Notes: generated by a model not told the origin, from the sequence alone. 64,000 nt of DNA from CAAFZY01 sp964410325 (GCA_964410325.1 CAYPFN010000006.1:1-64000), one strand, 5' to 3'; positions 26,283 through 35,388 are shown, counted from the stretch's first letter. Numbers and translations are program-made.

Positions 26283-27256
26283 TGGCACCTGATTTTGCAG
26301 ATATGGAATATGAACAGTATTCTGATTTAAAAAATCGGTTTGATAAATATTATCAGACAACGCTTCATCCATTTTTAAAGCAAAAGGAAGATACGCGTTT
26401 AAAATATGTCAATCGTTTCGGTTTTCTGCTTTTGATATCGTTTTTTATTTTACCGATGTCGGCGCTCATAATTTATTTTATCAACAAGTATAGCCAAACT
26501 GTCATAGACTGGGGTTTTTATTATATAATTGTTGCGGCAACGGTTTTTATTTTGCGTGGCCCTTATGCCAAATACCGCAAAGAAGTAAGAAATGATGTGA
26601 TGGATTTGTTTGTTCATTTTTTTGATGGGTTTTCTTATCATCAGGGACAAGGATTAAGCCACAGTTTAATGCAACAAAGCCAGATTTTTCCGGCATATAC
26701 GTATGCATCTGCCGATGATTGTTTTTCCGGCCGTTATAATGATGTCAATTTGTTGGTTTGTGAAGAACTGCTACAAAAAGAATATTTAACATCTAAAGGT
26801 AAAAAACGCATCCAAACCGTATTTCGCGGCATCGCCGTGGAAATGGATATGAAAAAACCTTTCAAAGGTCAGACCATTGTTGTCAAAGATATGGGCATAT
26901 TTAATAAGTTCAAAAATTATGAAGGCTTAGAAAGGGTTAAATTGGAAGATGTCGTCTTCGAGAAGCATTTTGAAGTTTATTCATCAGATCAGATTGAAGC
27001 GCGTTATTTGCTGACAACCGCTTTTATGGAACGGATTTTGAAATTAAAAGAACTGTATAGAGGCAAAAAAATTGAGATAAGCTTTTATACCAATAAAATT
27101 TTATTGGCTATTGATACTCGGGAAGACATGTTTGAACCATGCTCATTTTTTAAAACCAATTTGCGTAAGGAAAAGTTTGATATGGTTTTTGAACAGTTTT
27201 GGACCATCTTTTCAATTATCCACATTTTGAAGCTTAATCAAAATATAGGCATGTAA
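26279..27256 (+). CDS. DUF3137 membrane protein
   Basis: A 325-residue protein with two central transmembrane segments (residues 42-64 and 72-90) and a C-terminal cytoplasmic domain beginning YNDVNLLVCEELL, with FRGIAVEMDMKKPFKGQTIVV. DUF3137 proteins commonly sit next to LemA, as here, where the start overlaps the lemA stop. The pair is probably one functional unit at the membrane; the role is unknown. Confidence 0.86.
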   Translation: MMAPDFADMEYEQYSDLKNRFDKYYQTTLHPFLKQKEDTRLKYVNRFGFLLLISFFILPMSALIIYFINKYSQTVIDWGFYYIIVAATVFILRGPYAKYRKEVRNDVMDLFVHFFDGFSYHQGQGLSHSLMQQSQIFPAYTYASADDCFSGRYNDVNLLVCEELLQKEYLTSKGKKRIQTVFRGIAVEMDMKKPFKGQTIVVKDMGIFNKFKNYEGLERVKLEDVVFEKHFEVYSSDQIEARYLLTTAFMERILKLKELYRGKKIEISFYTNKILLAIDTREDMFEPCSFFKTNLRKEKFDMVFEQFWTIFSIIHILKLNQNIGM

Positions 27257-27261
27257 AGTTG

Positions 27262-27292
27262 AAAAATCCCGCTTTTGCAGCGGGATTTTTTT
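27262..27292. terminator. Bidirectional terminator between convergent genes
   Basis: AAAAATCCCGC and GCGGGATTTTT pair around a TTTTGCA loop. T runs on both strands let it serve the DUF3137 gene (plus) and the gene at 27291-27962 (minus), whose stop codon overlaps its edge. Confidence 0.88.
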
Positions 27293-27962
27293 AATTTTGT
27301 TTAAATTTTAATAAGTGATACTGAGCCAGTATAATGATAACTAAGTAAGGCAAAAACATTTCGCTGCTTTCTTCCAGAAAAGACCAAAGCTCAATTTGGC
27401 AGCGCGGCAGAGAAACATCATTATGAGCGTCGCGCCAGTTGCTAGGAAACCGGTCGGCGAATTTAGCAAATACCAGCACGCAACAAAAAACTGCGGTTGA
27501 CCAGGTTATAGTATTGAGTTTAAAGAAAGATAAAACAAGGTGTTTAGCGTATTTTACCGCCAAATAAACAATGGCGCCGAAAATGACAATTAAGAGCAGC
27601 CCGAATACAATCTTTTCTCCTAAGGGATTATTCGGATTTAAGAAAAAACGCGATTTGAAAGGCGTGCTGTCAGTGCGGGAAAGATGATGCTGGATGCCGG
27701 CCTCACGCAGAAAGGCGCATATGGCCAAAAACAAATAGATTCCCCAGGAGGTGATTTTATCGGTGTAATCTTTAGCAAAAAACATCAATGCGACCAGCAA
27801 AGCGATATAGCCGATGTTTGTAAACAGCTCGATAATCTGTCCGTCTTCGGTAATTTTAAATTTTTGTTCAGGAAACCAAATCAGCACAACGGTCAACATC
27901 AAGCCCCAGCATAAAGCAAACAAAATCGGTGTAAAAAAAGGCGATAAAAATATTTTTTTCAT
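27291..27962 (-). CDS. Membrane protein of unknown function
   Basis: A 223-residue protein with about six hydrophobic helices and polar loops such as FLREAGIQHHLSRTDSTPFKSRFFLNPNNPLGEK and SNWRDAHNDVSLPRCQIELWSFLEESSEMF. The conserved-looking His, Arg and Glu residues in the loops hint at a metal or enzymatic site, but I do not recognise the family. The ATG at 27962 is preferred (GAGGA 7 bases upstream) over an in-frame TTG at 27977. Confidence 0.75.
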   Translation of the reverse strand: MKKIFLSPFFTPILFALCWGLMLTVVLIWFPEQKFKITEDGQIIELFTNIGYIALLVALMFFAKDYTDKITSWGIYLFLAICAFLREAGIQHHLSRTDSTPFKSRFFLNPNNPLGEKIVFGLLLIVIFGAIVYLAVKYAKHLVLSFFKLNTITWSTAVFCCVLVFAKFADRFPSNWRDAHNDVSLPRCQIELWSFLEESSEMFLPYLVIIILAQYHLLKFKQN

Positions 27963-28061
27963 TAACTTATTCCTCAAAATTGTCTTAAAATATAAACGAC
28001 TATATATTTAAACTATTTAGAAACAAGAGTTTTTTTTATTAAGTGCATAAAATTATTTAAA

Positions 28062-28189
28062 GTTGCCGTCCGCTCGTGCCAGCGCACATTTTCACTCCCT
28101 TGAACAAGCGCCAGCTTGCAAGATTAGGGCTATGGTTTCTAACCAGCAAAAGCCTAGGTTTGTACGGCCCAGCACTCAGGTACGGCAAT
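28062..28189. ncRNA. Candidate structured RNA (strand and class undetermined)
   Basis: A GC-rich island of 128 bases inside an AT-rich intergenic gap. GTTGCCGT (28062-28069) pairs with ACGGCAAT (28182-28189) to close the structure. Inside are GTGC-CAGC-GCAC, a nested CTTG-AAC-AAGC-GCCA-GCTT-G-CAAG hairpin and a TAGGGCT/AGCCTA stem capped by GGTT-TCT-AACC. This looks like a folded RNA of the 6S or regulatory type. Both strands fold equally by eye, no strong promoter or terminator fixes the strand, and I cannot match a known family. Confidence 0.4.
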
Positions 28190-28227
28190 GCCTTATAGAC
28201 ATGATGAAGGCATGACAAAACTAATTT

Positions 28228-29340
28228 CTAACGGCATAACAGATTGATAATAGCGTCTAAAACCAAAAAACCGTCATCAGTAGCCGCAAGATGCGTTTTG
28301 GTATTAACAATCAGGCCTTGACGGCACAAATCTTCGGCGGCTTTTTGATTAATGAAACCATCAAAATCAAGTCCGCAGCGTGTTTGAAAGTATTGTTTAT
28401 CAATGCCTTGTTGTAAACGCAATCCCATAATGAGTAATTCTTCGGCGCGTTCTGTCGCTGTTAAAATTTCTTTATTCCGTCGCTGCCACCCATTGCCGGG
28501 CGGATTATAAAGGGCATAAAAGCGGTTGTTGATACATAAGCGGCCATGCGCCGATTCGCCGATGCCGATGTAATCATCACCCTGCCAATAGCATTTATTA
28601 TGTTTTGATTCATAAGCGGTTCGGGAAAAGTTTGAAACTTCATAGCGCGGATAACCGTATTCTTGTAAATAGTTAACGGTGTATAAATACATATCAGCAG
28701 CCACATCTTCATCTAAAGGACGAATATTTTTGGCCGCAAAAACAGTTCCTTCTTCAATGGTCAACTGATATAAAGACAAATGTTTAAATCCAAAGCCGAC
28801 AGCTTGAGCTATCTCCTTTTGCCAGTCAGCAGGCGTTTGTTCCGGACGGGCATAAATCAAATCCATGGAATGATTGTCAAAATAGTGCAGAACTTCATCA
28901 ATGCAGTGTAAAGCCTGCGTCAGATTATGCGTTCGTCCCAAAAAACGCAGATCGGCATCATTAAGCGCCTGCACGCCTAAAGACAGACGGTTGATTCCAG
29001 CCTGCCTTAGGCGTTTGAACATGTTCGGATATTCCGAATTGGGATTTGCCTCCAAACTTATTTCCGGAAAGGATTCGCTTTTCCAAAGCTTAAAAATATG
29101 CTCCAAAAGCCGATTAATGTTTTCTGGAGTTAATAATGAGGGAGTGCCGCCCCCGAAAAAAACCGAGCGAATTTCCCATTCCGGCAACAAGCGGTGATAA
29201 TAATCAAGTTCTTTAAGATAAAAGTCGATAATTTCATCTTGTGACACATTTTTCTGCACTCTTTTAAAAAAGTCGCAATAAGGACATTTGCTTTTACAGT
29301 ATGGCCAATGGATATATATGGCAAGTGGCGTAAGACTCAT
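28228..29340 (-). CDS. hemW: Radical SAM heme chaperone HemW
   Basis: A 370-residue radical SAM protein of the HemN/HemW group. The cluster motif is CKSKCPYCDF (Cx3Cx2C) near residue 15, followed by FFGGGTPSLL and the family stretches INRLSLGVQALNDADLRFLGRTHN and NKCYWQGDDYIGIGESAHG. At about 370 residues, and with the Cx3Cx2C rather than the extended CxxxCxxCxC of HemN, it fits HemW, which inserts heme into respiratory proteins, rather than coproporphyrinogen dehydrogenase. A GGAT site precedes the ATG. It appears monocistronic. Confidence 0.93.
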   Translation of the reverse strand: MSLTPLAIYIHWPYCKSKCPYCDFFKRVQKNVSQDEIIDFYLKELDYYHRLLPEWEIRSVFFGGGTPSLLTPENINRLLEHIFKLWKSESFPEISLEANPNSEYPNMFKRLRQAGINRLSLGVQALNDADLRFLGRTHNLTQALHCIDEVLHYFDNHSMDLIYARPEQTPADWQKEIAQAVGFGFKHLSLYQLTIEEGTVFAAKNIRPLDEDVAADMYLYTVNYLQEYGYPRYEVSNFSRTAYESKHNKCYWQGDDYIGIGESAHGRLCINNRFYALYNPPGNGWQRRNKEILTATERAEELLIMGLRLQQGIDKQYFQTRCGLDFDGFINQKAAEDLCRQGLIVNTKTHLAATDDGFLVLDAIINLLCR

Positions 29341-29577
29341 CTTTATCCTTCTAAGCTTGATAAGGCGCGGAAGATGCCGAAAACTATAAATATGGTTGTT
29401 TTTAGTATTTTTATATGACAGGAAAAGAAATTTTTAAAGCGATAAATTAAAACATTAATTCAGCATTTTTTATATGGTAAACATTTTTTGTTTTGGCATG
29501 TTATAAAAATATCTTGATTTTAGACTTAAATAAATGCAGAATAGACGAAAATAAATTAATTTTTAAATTATTATATT

Positions 29578-29943
29578 ATGGATTTTAAAAAAATGTTGCA
29601 GCAGGCTGAAAAAGATGTCTATGCCACAATCACTCTCGCCGTTGCTGTATATAACGGCCATATAGAAGTGTCGATGGAAGAACTGTTGGAAGTCTATTAC
29701 CAATTATGGAAATGGCTGCGACAGTTAAAGCAAAACTCTCCGGAAAGTTTGATGGAGATTGCGGATGTGTATAATGAAATATTTCAAAATTCCCATTATG
29801 AAGTACATGCTTACTTCATTTTGAAAGAACAACTCGCGCAATCAGAATCTTCATCCCGGAACACACCAAATCCTGATCGGTATAAAACGGATGAGCCAAA
29901 CCGGGTGCATTTGTTTTTGGATCCGTATCAGCTTCCGAGTTAA
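29578..29943 (+). CDS. Small protein of unknown function
   Basis: A 121-residue, mostly helical, soluble protein; not recognised. No Shine-Dalgarno sequence is visible before the ATG, which lies in an AT-only stretch, so expression may be low or the transcript leaderless. A strong terminator follows the stop, which supports a real gene. Confidence 0.55.
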   Translation: MDFKKMLQQAEKDVYATITLAVAVYNGHIEVSMEELLEVYYQLWKWLRQLKQNSPESLMEIADVYNEIFQNSHYEVHAYFILKEQLAQSESSSRNTPNPDRYKTDEPNRVHLFLDPYQLPS

Positions 29944-29955
29944 TTTTTAGAGTAT

Positions 29956-29990
29956 AAAAAAAACCGCCTGTTAAAATCAGGCGGTTTTTT
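29956..29990. terminator. Bidirectional terminator
   Basis: AAAAAACCGCCTG and CAGGCGGTTTTTT pair around a 7-base loop. It sits between the 121-residue gene (plus) and the pseudoprotease gene (minus). Confidence 0.92.
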
Positions 29991-30002
29991 ATTATCGGAA
30001 GA

Positions 30003-32111
30003 TTATTTTCTTTCTTCCGGTACTAGAACTTCTGGCGCTTTAGGCGCAGATGTCAGTATTTTTTCGGTAACAGGTTTGTAAACAGTCTGCTGCCATGGGC
30101 TCGGCCGTTCGTAAAGCTTTTCGCAAATTGAAAGCCCTACGCTGCGCAAAGCCGTTTCGGTAGGCAGGAACAAATCCTGTCCGCTTTCGGTTTTCTTTCC
30201 GGAATGGGCAACTCCGTTAATGGTGCCGTACCTGTCAATCAATACGCCGCCGATGGTAACATTCTGCACAAATGTATCCATCATAATTTCCGACCCTTTA
30301 TCTTCCGAATAACGATAGCCGGAAACTTTTCCACTGTTATCAATATAATTTTCACCGTCTTCAAAGTCCTCGACATCCAAAAGGCCTAAAACCATAAAGC
30401 CGTCCTGATTGACTTTCGGTAAATCAAGATTTAAGGAAAGCGGTGTATAAGCCGTCGGTTCCTCAAGCATTATAAGAGCAATATTTTTGCTTGGATTAAT
30501 ACGTACGGCCTGACCGTTTAATGTTTTTCTGTTAATTGTTTTCAACAGATAAGAATTGTTTGTCTTGTCAACCAAATCGGCAGAAGTAAGAACGAACGAT
30601 TCGGATATAATCAATCCTGCGCCTTTTTTGCCATTTTGATTGTCAATTTCAACCACTGAAGCGCGGACTTTGTATAAATTTTCCGGACTTAGATATTCAT
30701 AAGCCGGCCGATCAACAATGCACAAACTGTCAAAAGATTTTGTATCTTGCTGCATATCCACCCAGATATCATCGACAACAGTAGTTTCACCGCTGGAAAT
30801 AACGCCACTTTGCTGTTTAACCAGATTATCAAATACCTCATATCCGGCAATAATACCGGCATCTTCAATAATTGTCGGCGCTGGCTGCGGTTGGCAACCA
30901 CATTGTTGCGTCATGACCGGACATTGCGGCGCATTGGCAACCGGACAGATTATCTGACATTGCTGATAACATTGTAACTCACGCTGGAATTGACATTTTG
31001 CCGGATTAAGAGCAATTTCTTCATCAATAAGAGCGTTGCGCTGAGCGGTTAATTCTTCAGGCGACAGGCGTACCATCAGCTGATCTTCAAAGCCCGGCAT
31101 GTTGCGTAAATTGCTGACGGCATCGGCGAATGCCGCTTCCACCAATTCAATTTCACCGTTTTCAGCGCCATAGTACAGATCGCTGTATCCAGTTGTGGTT
31201 CCTTCCCATAAAACGATGGTTTTGGTAAGATTGGTCAAACGCCAGGTAACAGTCATTTCGGCCGAACCGCTCCGAGAATTTTGTTTTTTGGCTTTATCCC
31301 AATCATAGCCATCGCAGACGTTCATGAAAAAATCAGTAATTTCTGCTGTCAGGAGATATTCCGGCAGAGGAGAAGGGGTTGTCTGCAAACATAAATCTTC
31401 AGGTATTTTAACCAAATTATAGCAGTCACCAGTTACTTCTTCAAAAACTTTATTAAAGTTCATATCTTTTTGCATAACCCGTCCCTGATTCAAAATAGCT
31501 TCCTTGTCATAACGCCGACAGCCGAAAATCCGGAAACGGTAATTACCGAGTTTTTCCCCATAAGGGGTAGACGTAAAGTTATTTGCCAATTTGAAGTCGA
31601 CATGATCCAAATACAAAGGCGCCATGGCGCAACAATCGCGGGCAACAGCCTGATAAATGTACGGCGTATAAGGAATTAGATAATTAGCGACTCTGGGCCT
31701 GGGTTTAGGCTGCTTGCATTTTTCACACGGACCAGTATCAAACAGCGGACCACTGTTATAACAGCGAGTACAGGAACCACCTGGAAACAGGCTACCGTCT
31801 TTATCGGCTGGATCTCTGGAAAAGCAGCTTTCGCAACTGCCACCCGGGAACAAACTACCGTCTTTATCTCTGATAGCCGATGCCGTTGGAGAAGAAACAT
31901 TGCTTGTGGCAACCGTTGTTTTAACGGTTTTCGTCTGAGTTTCTTTGTGAATGATCGGTTTAGGCGGCCGGCCGCGTCTTTCCATCATATCGCGGACGGT
32001 ATATGTTGGCTGTGTTGAAGCCGCATAGGGATTATCGGTGGCAATAACCATTGTGATCAAGGCGCTTGCCATAGATAATAACAAAATTTTAGACGGCCGG
32101 TATATTTTCAT
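30003..32111 (-). CDS. Exported protein with a catalytically dead trypsin-like domain
   Basis: A 702-residue secreted protein (signal peptide cut near YAA, residue 30). Residues 80-145 hold two DKDGSLFPGGSC repeats and three CxxC pairs. The middle part (about 150-370) is an unfamiliar envelope domain. The C-terminal 220 residues follow the HtrA/trypsin pattern, with GAGLIISESFVLTSADLV, NIALIMLEEP and NVTIGGVLIDRYGTINGVAHSG. The His, Asp and Ser positions of the triad are Asp, Asn and Ile or Thr, so proteolysis is very unlikely. It may be a scaffold or binding protein. An AAGGAG site precedes the ATG. Confidence 0.75.
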   Translation of the reverse strand: MKIYRPSKILLLSMASALITMVIATDNPYAASTQPTYTVRDMMERRGRPPKPIIHKETQTKTVKTTVATSNVSSPTASAIRDKDGSLFPGGSCESCFSRDPADKDGSLFPGGSCTRCYNSGPLFDTGPCEKCKQPKPRPRVANYLIPYTPYIYQAVARDCCAMAPLYLDHVDFKLANNFTSTPYGEKLGNYRFRIFGCRRYDKEAILNQGRVMQKDMNFNKVFEEVTGDCYNLVKIPEDLCLQTTPSPLPEYLLTAEITDFFMNVCDGYDWDKAKKQNSRSGSAEMTVTWRLTNLTKTIVLWEGTTTGYSDLYYGAENGEIELVEAAFADAVSNLRNMPGFEDQLMVRLSPEELTAQRNALIDEEIALNPAKCQFQRELQCYQQCQIICPVANAPQCPVMTQQCGCQPQPAPTIIEDAGIIAGYEVFDNLVKQQSGVISSGETTVVDDIWVDMQQDTKSFDSLCIVDRPAYEYLSPENLYKVRASVVEIDNQNGKKGAGLIISESFVLTSADLVDKTNNSYLLKTINRKTLNGQAVRINPSKNIALIMLEEPTAYTPLSLNLDLPKVNQDGFMVLGLLDVEDFEDGENYIDNSGKVSGYRYSEDKGSEIMMDTFVQNVTIGGVLIDRYGTINGVAHSGKKTESGQDLFLPTETALRSVGLSICEKLYERPSPWQQTVYKPVTEKILTSAPKAPEVLVPEERK

Positions 32112-32133
32112 TATACATCTCCTTGAGTTTTAT

Positions 32134-33648
32134 TTAAGCCGGTGTCATTCGGCGGTAATTTAAAGCTTCAGCAATATGCATTCTAAGCACATTTGTTTCA
32201 TTTTGCAAGTCTGCAATTGTTCTTGCTAACCTTAAAGTGCGGTGGTAACCACGTGCGGAAATTTTAAATTTATCGGCAAAATCGATTAAAAGCTTTTGAG
32301 CATCATTATCGAGAGCCGCGGCTTCTTCCAGAAGTTTGCCTTTAAGTTGTGCGTTTGTTGTAAGTTCTGGATGACCGAGTTTTATAAAGCGTTTTTTCTG
32401 AATTTCCCGGGCGGTTTCAACGCGTTTCAAAATAATTGCCGACGATTCGCCGCTTTCTTTATTAGCGATATCCCAGGGACTGACCGGCGGTACGTAAACA
32501 TGAATATCGATTCTATCCAGCAATGGACCAGAAAGTTTAGCCATATATTCTGCTGCGCATTTTGGGGCTTTGGAACATTCGTGTCCGGGAATGCCGAAAT
32601 TGCCGCAGCGACAGGGATTCATCGCGGCAATCAGCTGGACGCGCGCCGGATAGGTATGATGATATTCGGCTCTTGAAACAGTAATTTTTCCATTTTCCAG
32701 TGGCTGGCGCAAAGCTTCCAGCGTCGAACGGTTAAATTCCGGAAGTTCGTCTAAAAACAGCACTCCGTTATGTGCTAAAGAAATTTCTCCTGGCTGGGCT
32801 TTTTTGCCACCGCCGACCAAAGCTGGCGTAGAAGAGCTGTGATGCGGATCGCGATAAGGGCGGTTAAAATCCAGCTCGCCGTTTTTAAGGGTGCCGGCAA
32901 TAGAATGAATAATGCAAGTTTCTAAAGCATCAGCCGGTGTCAAAGGCGGCAAAATAGAAGTTAAACGAGCGGCAAGCATAGATTTTCCGGCCCCCGGAGG
33001 TCCGATCATCAGCATATTATGCGAACCGGCCGCAGCAATTTCTAAAGCGCGCTTAGCGCTTTCCTGCCCGCGGACGTCACTCATATCCAGCGGGTTTTTC
33101 TTTTCTTCAGCTTTAACGGCTTCCGGCCGCGGTAAAATTTGCGTGCCTTTAAAATGATTAATCAGAGAAAGCAGGCTTGGCGCGGCGACAACATCTTTTA
33201 AACCTCCCCATATGGCTTCGCCACCTTGAGATTGAGGACAGATAAGTCCTAAGTTTTTTCGATGTGCCTTAATGGCCGTCGGCAAAATGCCGTTAACCGG
33301 CATAATCACGTTATCAAGCCCCAGTTCGCCTAGAATAATATAAGAAGACAATTCTTCCTGCGGTAAAATCTGCATACAGGCCAACAGGCCACAGGCAATT
33401 GCCAAATCAAAATGGGAGCCTTCTTTCAAGAGGTTGGCCGGCGCCAGATTAATAGTAATCCTTTGTGCTGGCAGGCTGATGCCGATGGCTTTAAAAGCCG
33501 CGCGCACGCGTTCTTTACTTTCAGCGACAGTTTTATCTGGCAAGCCGACAATCGTAAAAGCCGGCAATCCAGAACTGATTTGGATTTGCAAATCAACATC
33601 CAGAACATCAAGACCGCTGAAAGTTACCGTATTAATCCGCGCCTGCAT
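32134..33648 (-). CDS. comM: YifB/ComM-family magnesium-chelatase-like AAA+ ATPase
   Basis: A 504-residue protein: N-terminal Lon-protease-like domain (MQARINTVTFSGLDVLDVDLQIQISSGLPAFTIVGLPD), AAA+ core with Walker A MIGPPGAGKSMLAARL and Walker B GVLFLDELPEF, a CRCG zinc-like motif (NPCRCGNFGIPGHECSKAPKC) and a C-terminal helical domain. ComM is a hexameric helicase that promotes branch migration during natural transformation. The start ATG 33648 fits the GAGGTGG site; a GTG at 33657 is less likely. The lipoprotein gene at 33651-33983 lies immediately upstream. Confidence 0.92.
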   Translation of the reverse strand: MQARINTVTFSGLDVLDVDLQIQISSGLPAFTIVGLPDKTVAESKERVRAAFKAIGISLPAQRITINLAPANLLKEGSHFDLAIACGLLACMQILPQEELSSYIILGELGLDNVIMPVNGILPTAIKAHRKNLGLICPQSQGGEAIWGGLKDVVAAPSLLSLINHFKGTQILPRPEAVKAEEKKNPLDMSDVRGQESAKRALEIAAAGSHNMLMIGPPGAGKSMLAARLTSILPPLTPADALETCIIHSIAGTLKNGELDFNRPYRDPHHSSSTPALVGGGKKAQPGEISLAHNGVLFLDELPEFNRSTLEALRQPLENGKITVSRAEYHHTYPARVQLIAAMNPCRCGNFGIPGHECSKAPKCAAEYMAKLSGPLLDRIDIHVYVPPVSPWDIANKESGESSAIILKRVETAREIQKKRFIKLGHPELTTNAQLKGKLLEEAAALDNDAQKLLIDFADKFKISARGYHRTLRLARTIADLQNETNVLRMHIAEALNYRRMTPA

Positions 33649-33650
33649 AT

Positions 33651-33983
33651 TTACCACCTCGGAATTTTTTCATCCTTGCGCCAGCGTCGGGTAGGATAAG
33701 TGTCTCCTTTCAAAAAATCGTACTCGGCCGGCAGAGACGGAATATCCCTTAGCTGAACAAAACCTTGCTTTTCAAACCGTGCGGCGCAATCTGTTGCCGA
33801 AACGTCCGCCGACGGATAACAGTAAACCAGAATGCGGTTTTTTAAATTTTGCAAAACAATCATTTCTTCTTCATACGGAAGAATATAATAAGTCGGGATT
33901 TTTTCAGCTTCGCGGCTACCGCTACAGGCAGCTAGCAGAAAGCATCCAGCGAAGCATAATTTTTTTAATGTTTTCATGCGCAT
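33651..33983 (-). CDS. Small lipoprotein of unknown function
   Basis: A 110-residue protein with a lipobox LLAAC (Cys20) after a basic N-terminus. The rest has no recognised domain; YCYPSADVSATDCAARFEKQGF contains two cysteines that could pair. It abuts comM with 2 bases between stop and start, so the two are likely co-transcribed. Confidence 0.72.
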   Translation of the reverse strand: MRMKTLKKLCFAGCFLLAACSGSREAEKIPTYYILPYEEEMIVLQNLKNRILVYCYPSADVSATDCAARFEKQGFVQLRDIPSLPAEYDFLKGDTYPTRRWRKDEKIPRW

Positions 33984-34050
33984 AAAATCCTTATAATTTC
34001 AGCTTTCAAGATACAGAAAATTTATTAAAATAACCTTTATAAAAAAACGC

Positions 34051-34079
34051 TTGCAAAAATAAAGTTTTGCGGTTACATT
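34051..34079 (+). promoter_or_regulatory. Probable promoter of rpsF-rpsR-rplI
   Basis: TTGCAA (34051-34056) and TACATT (34074-34079) with a 17-base spacer, about 95 bases before the rpsF start. Confidence 0.6.
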
Positions 34080-34096
34080 ACCGCTTGTCCTTGCCT

Positions 34097-34142
34097 CGGG
34101 AATTTTTTCCCGCGGCTATACATTAACCGGGCAGCAATGCCC
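34097..34142 (+). promoter_or_regulatory. Structured rpsF mRNA leader, possible S6:S18 autoregulatory site
   Basis: Two hairpins lie in the leader: CGGGAA/TTCCCG at 34097-34112 and GGGCA/TGCCC at 34129-34142, the second preceded by CCG. A CCG-bearing hairpin in rpsF leaders binds the S6:S18 complex in other bacteria; the match here is only by eye. Confidence 0.35.
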
Positions 34143-34173
34143 ATTTGTTGAGAATCCATAAGGAGAATTTTAT

Positions 34174-34521
34174 ATGGCTAATTACGAGAGCGTGCTGATT
34201 GCACGTCAGGACCTCGGTGCCTCGCAGGTTAACAGCCTCGTTTCAGATTTGAGCGAAGCTCTTAAAAAAGAAGGCGGCGAAGTCGTTAAAATTGATAACT
34301 GGGGCTTGAAAAACCTGGCTTATCGCATCAAAAAAAACCGCAAGGGACATTATGTTTTGTTAAACATTGTTGCGCCTGCCAAAGCAATTTTTGAATATGA
34401 ACGCTTGATGAGATTAAACGAAGATGTCATTCGTTATATGACCATCAAAGTTGATGAATTCAACAATGAAATGTCTTCAGATGAAGATGTTGCCGCAGTT
34501 GAATCCGAAGTTGAAGCTTAA
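34174..34521 (+). CDS. rpsF: 30S ribosomal protein S6
   Basis: A 115-residue S6: MANYESVLIARQDLGASQVNSLVSDLSEALKKEGGEVVKIDNWGLKNLAYRIKKNRKGHYVLLNI is the family core, and the acidic tail is usual. S6 binds the 30S platform with S18, which is encoded next. AAGGAG precedes the ATG. First gene of the S6-S18-L9 operon. Confidence 0.97.
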   Translation: MANYESVLIARQDLGASQVNSLVSDLSEALKKEGGEVVKIDNWGLKNLAYRIKKNRKGHYVLLNIVAPAKAIFEYERLMRLNEDVIRYMTIKVDEFNNEMSSDEDVAAVESEVEA

Positions 34522-34537
34522 AGTCAGGAGGAGCAAA

Positions 34538-34762
34538 ATGGCAAAACAATCATTTTTTAAGAGAAAAACTTGTCCTTTTTCCGGCGAAAATGCTTTAAGG
34601 ATTGATTATAAGGACGTTAAGCTTTTGTCCCGATTCATTTCTGAAAAAGGCAAAATTATTCCGAGTCGCATAACTTCTGTTTCTGCTAAAAAGCAAAGAG
34701 AACTGGCTCGGGCAATTAAACGCGCGCGTTACATCGGCTTATTGCCGTATGTGGCTCAATAA
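34538..34762 (+). CDS. rpsR: 30S ribosomal protein S18
   Basis: A 74-residue S18 (KRKTCPFSGENALRIDYKDVKLLSRFISEKGKIIPSRITSVSAKKQRELARAIKRARYIGLLPYV). The start at 34538 has AGGAGG 6 bases upstream; the open frame extends upstream inside rpsF but that part is not S18. It pairs with S6 on the 30S platform. Second gene of the operon. Confidence 0.97.
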   Translation: MAKQSFFKRKTCPFSGENALRIDYKDVKLLSRFISEKGKIIPSRITSVSAKKQRELARAIKRARYIGLLPYVAQ

Positions 34763-34776
34763 GGGAGGGTGGAAAT

Positions 34777-35262
34777 ATGGAAGTCATTCTTCTTGAACAT
34801 GTCGATAAATTAGGTAAAATGGGTGATAAAGTAAAAGTTAGAAACGGTTACGCTCGCAATTACCTTTTACCACAAAACAAAGCCCTGCGCGCAACGGAAG
34901 CTAATATTGCTTATTTTGAAAAACAAAAAGCGGAGTTGGAAGCTCATAACAAGGCTTTGTATGACAATGCAGCAGCCAAAGCTGAAGCGTTAAAAGGTTT
35001 TAAGGCTGTTTTGATTCGTCAGGCCGCCGAAACCGGTCAATTGTACGGTTCTGTCACTATTCGTGATATTGCCGCTGCTATTAAAGATGCTGGTTTTGAT
35101 ATTGAACGTCGCTATGTTTATCTTGAGAAGCCGATTAAAGATTTAGGCGTTTATCAGGTTAAGCTGAATCTGCACCCGGAAGTTTCTCAGACGGTTCTGA
35201 TTAATGTCGCCAGAACTGCTGACGAAGCCGCCAAACAGGAAAAGGCGTTTAGTCAGAAATAA
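34777..35262 (+). CDS. rplI: 50S ribosomal protein L9
   Basis: A 161-residue L9 with N-terminal domain MEVILLEHVDKLGKMGDKVKVRNGYARNYLLPQNKALRA, a long connecting helix and a C-terminal RNA-binding domain. GGGAGG precedes the ATG. Last gene of the operon, followed by a terminator. Confidence 0.97.
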   Translation: MEVILLEHVDKLGKMGDKVKVRNGYARNYLLPQNKALRATEANIAYFEKQKAELEAHNKALYDNAAAKAEALKGFKAVLIRQAAETGQLYGSVTIRDIAAAIKDAGFDIERRYVYLEKPIKDLGVYQVKLNLHPEVSQTVLINVARTADEAAKQEKAFSQK

Positions 35263-35288
35263 GTAATCAGTTTGGAAGCAAATACGAA

Positions 35289-35317
35289 ACCGTCCGGATT
35301 TACGGACGGTTCTTTTT
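35289..35317 (+). terminator. Rho-independent terminator of rpsF-rpsR-rplI
   Basis: ACCGTCCG and CGGACGGT pair around a 6-base loop, followed by TCTTTTT. Confidence 0.92.
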
Positions 35318-35388
35318 GCACTGAAAACAGATGCTTGCCAGAATTTTCGTCTAGGCTTTTTTACTGCAACCCAAGCCCCCGTTGTTTA

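Noticed and set aside
28228..29340. Oxygen-independent coproporphyrinogen dehydrogenase HemN
   Set aside because: The length and Cx3Cx2C motif without the extra cysteine fit HemW.
30003..32111. Active HtrA/DegP-type protease
   Set aside because: All three catalytic positions are substituted.
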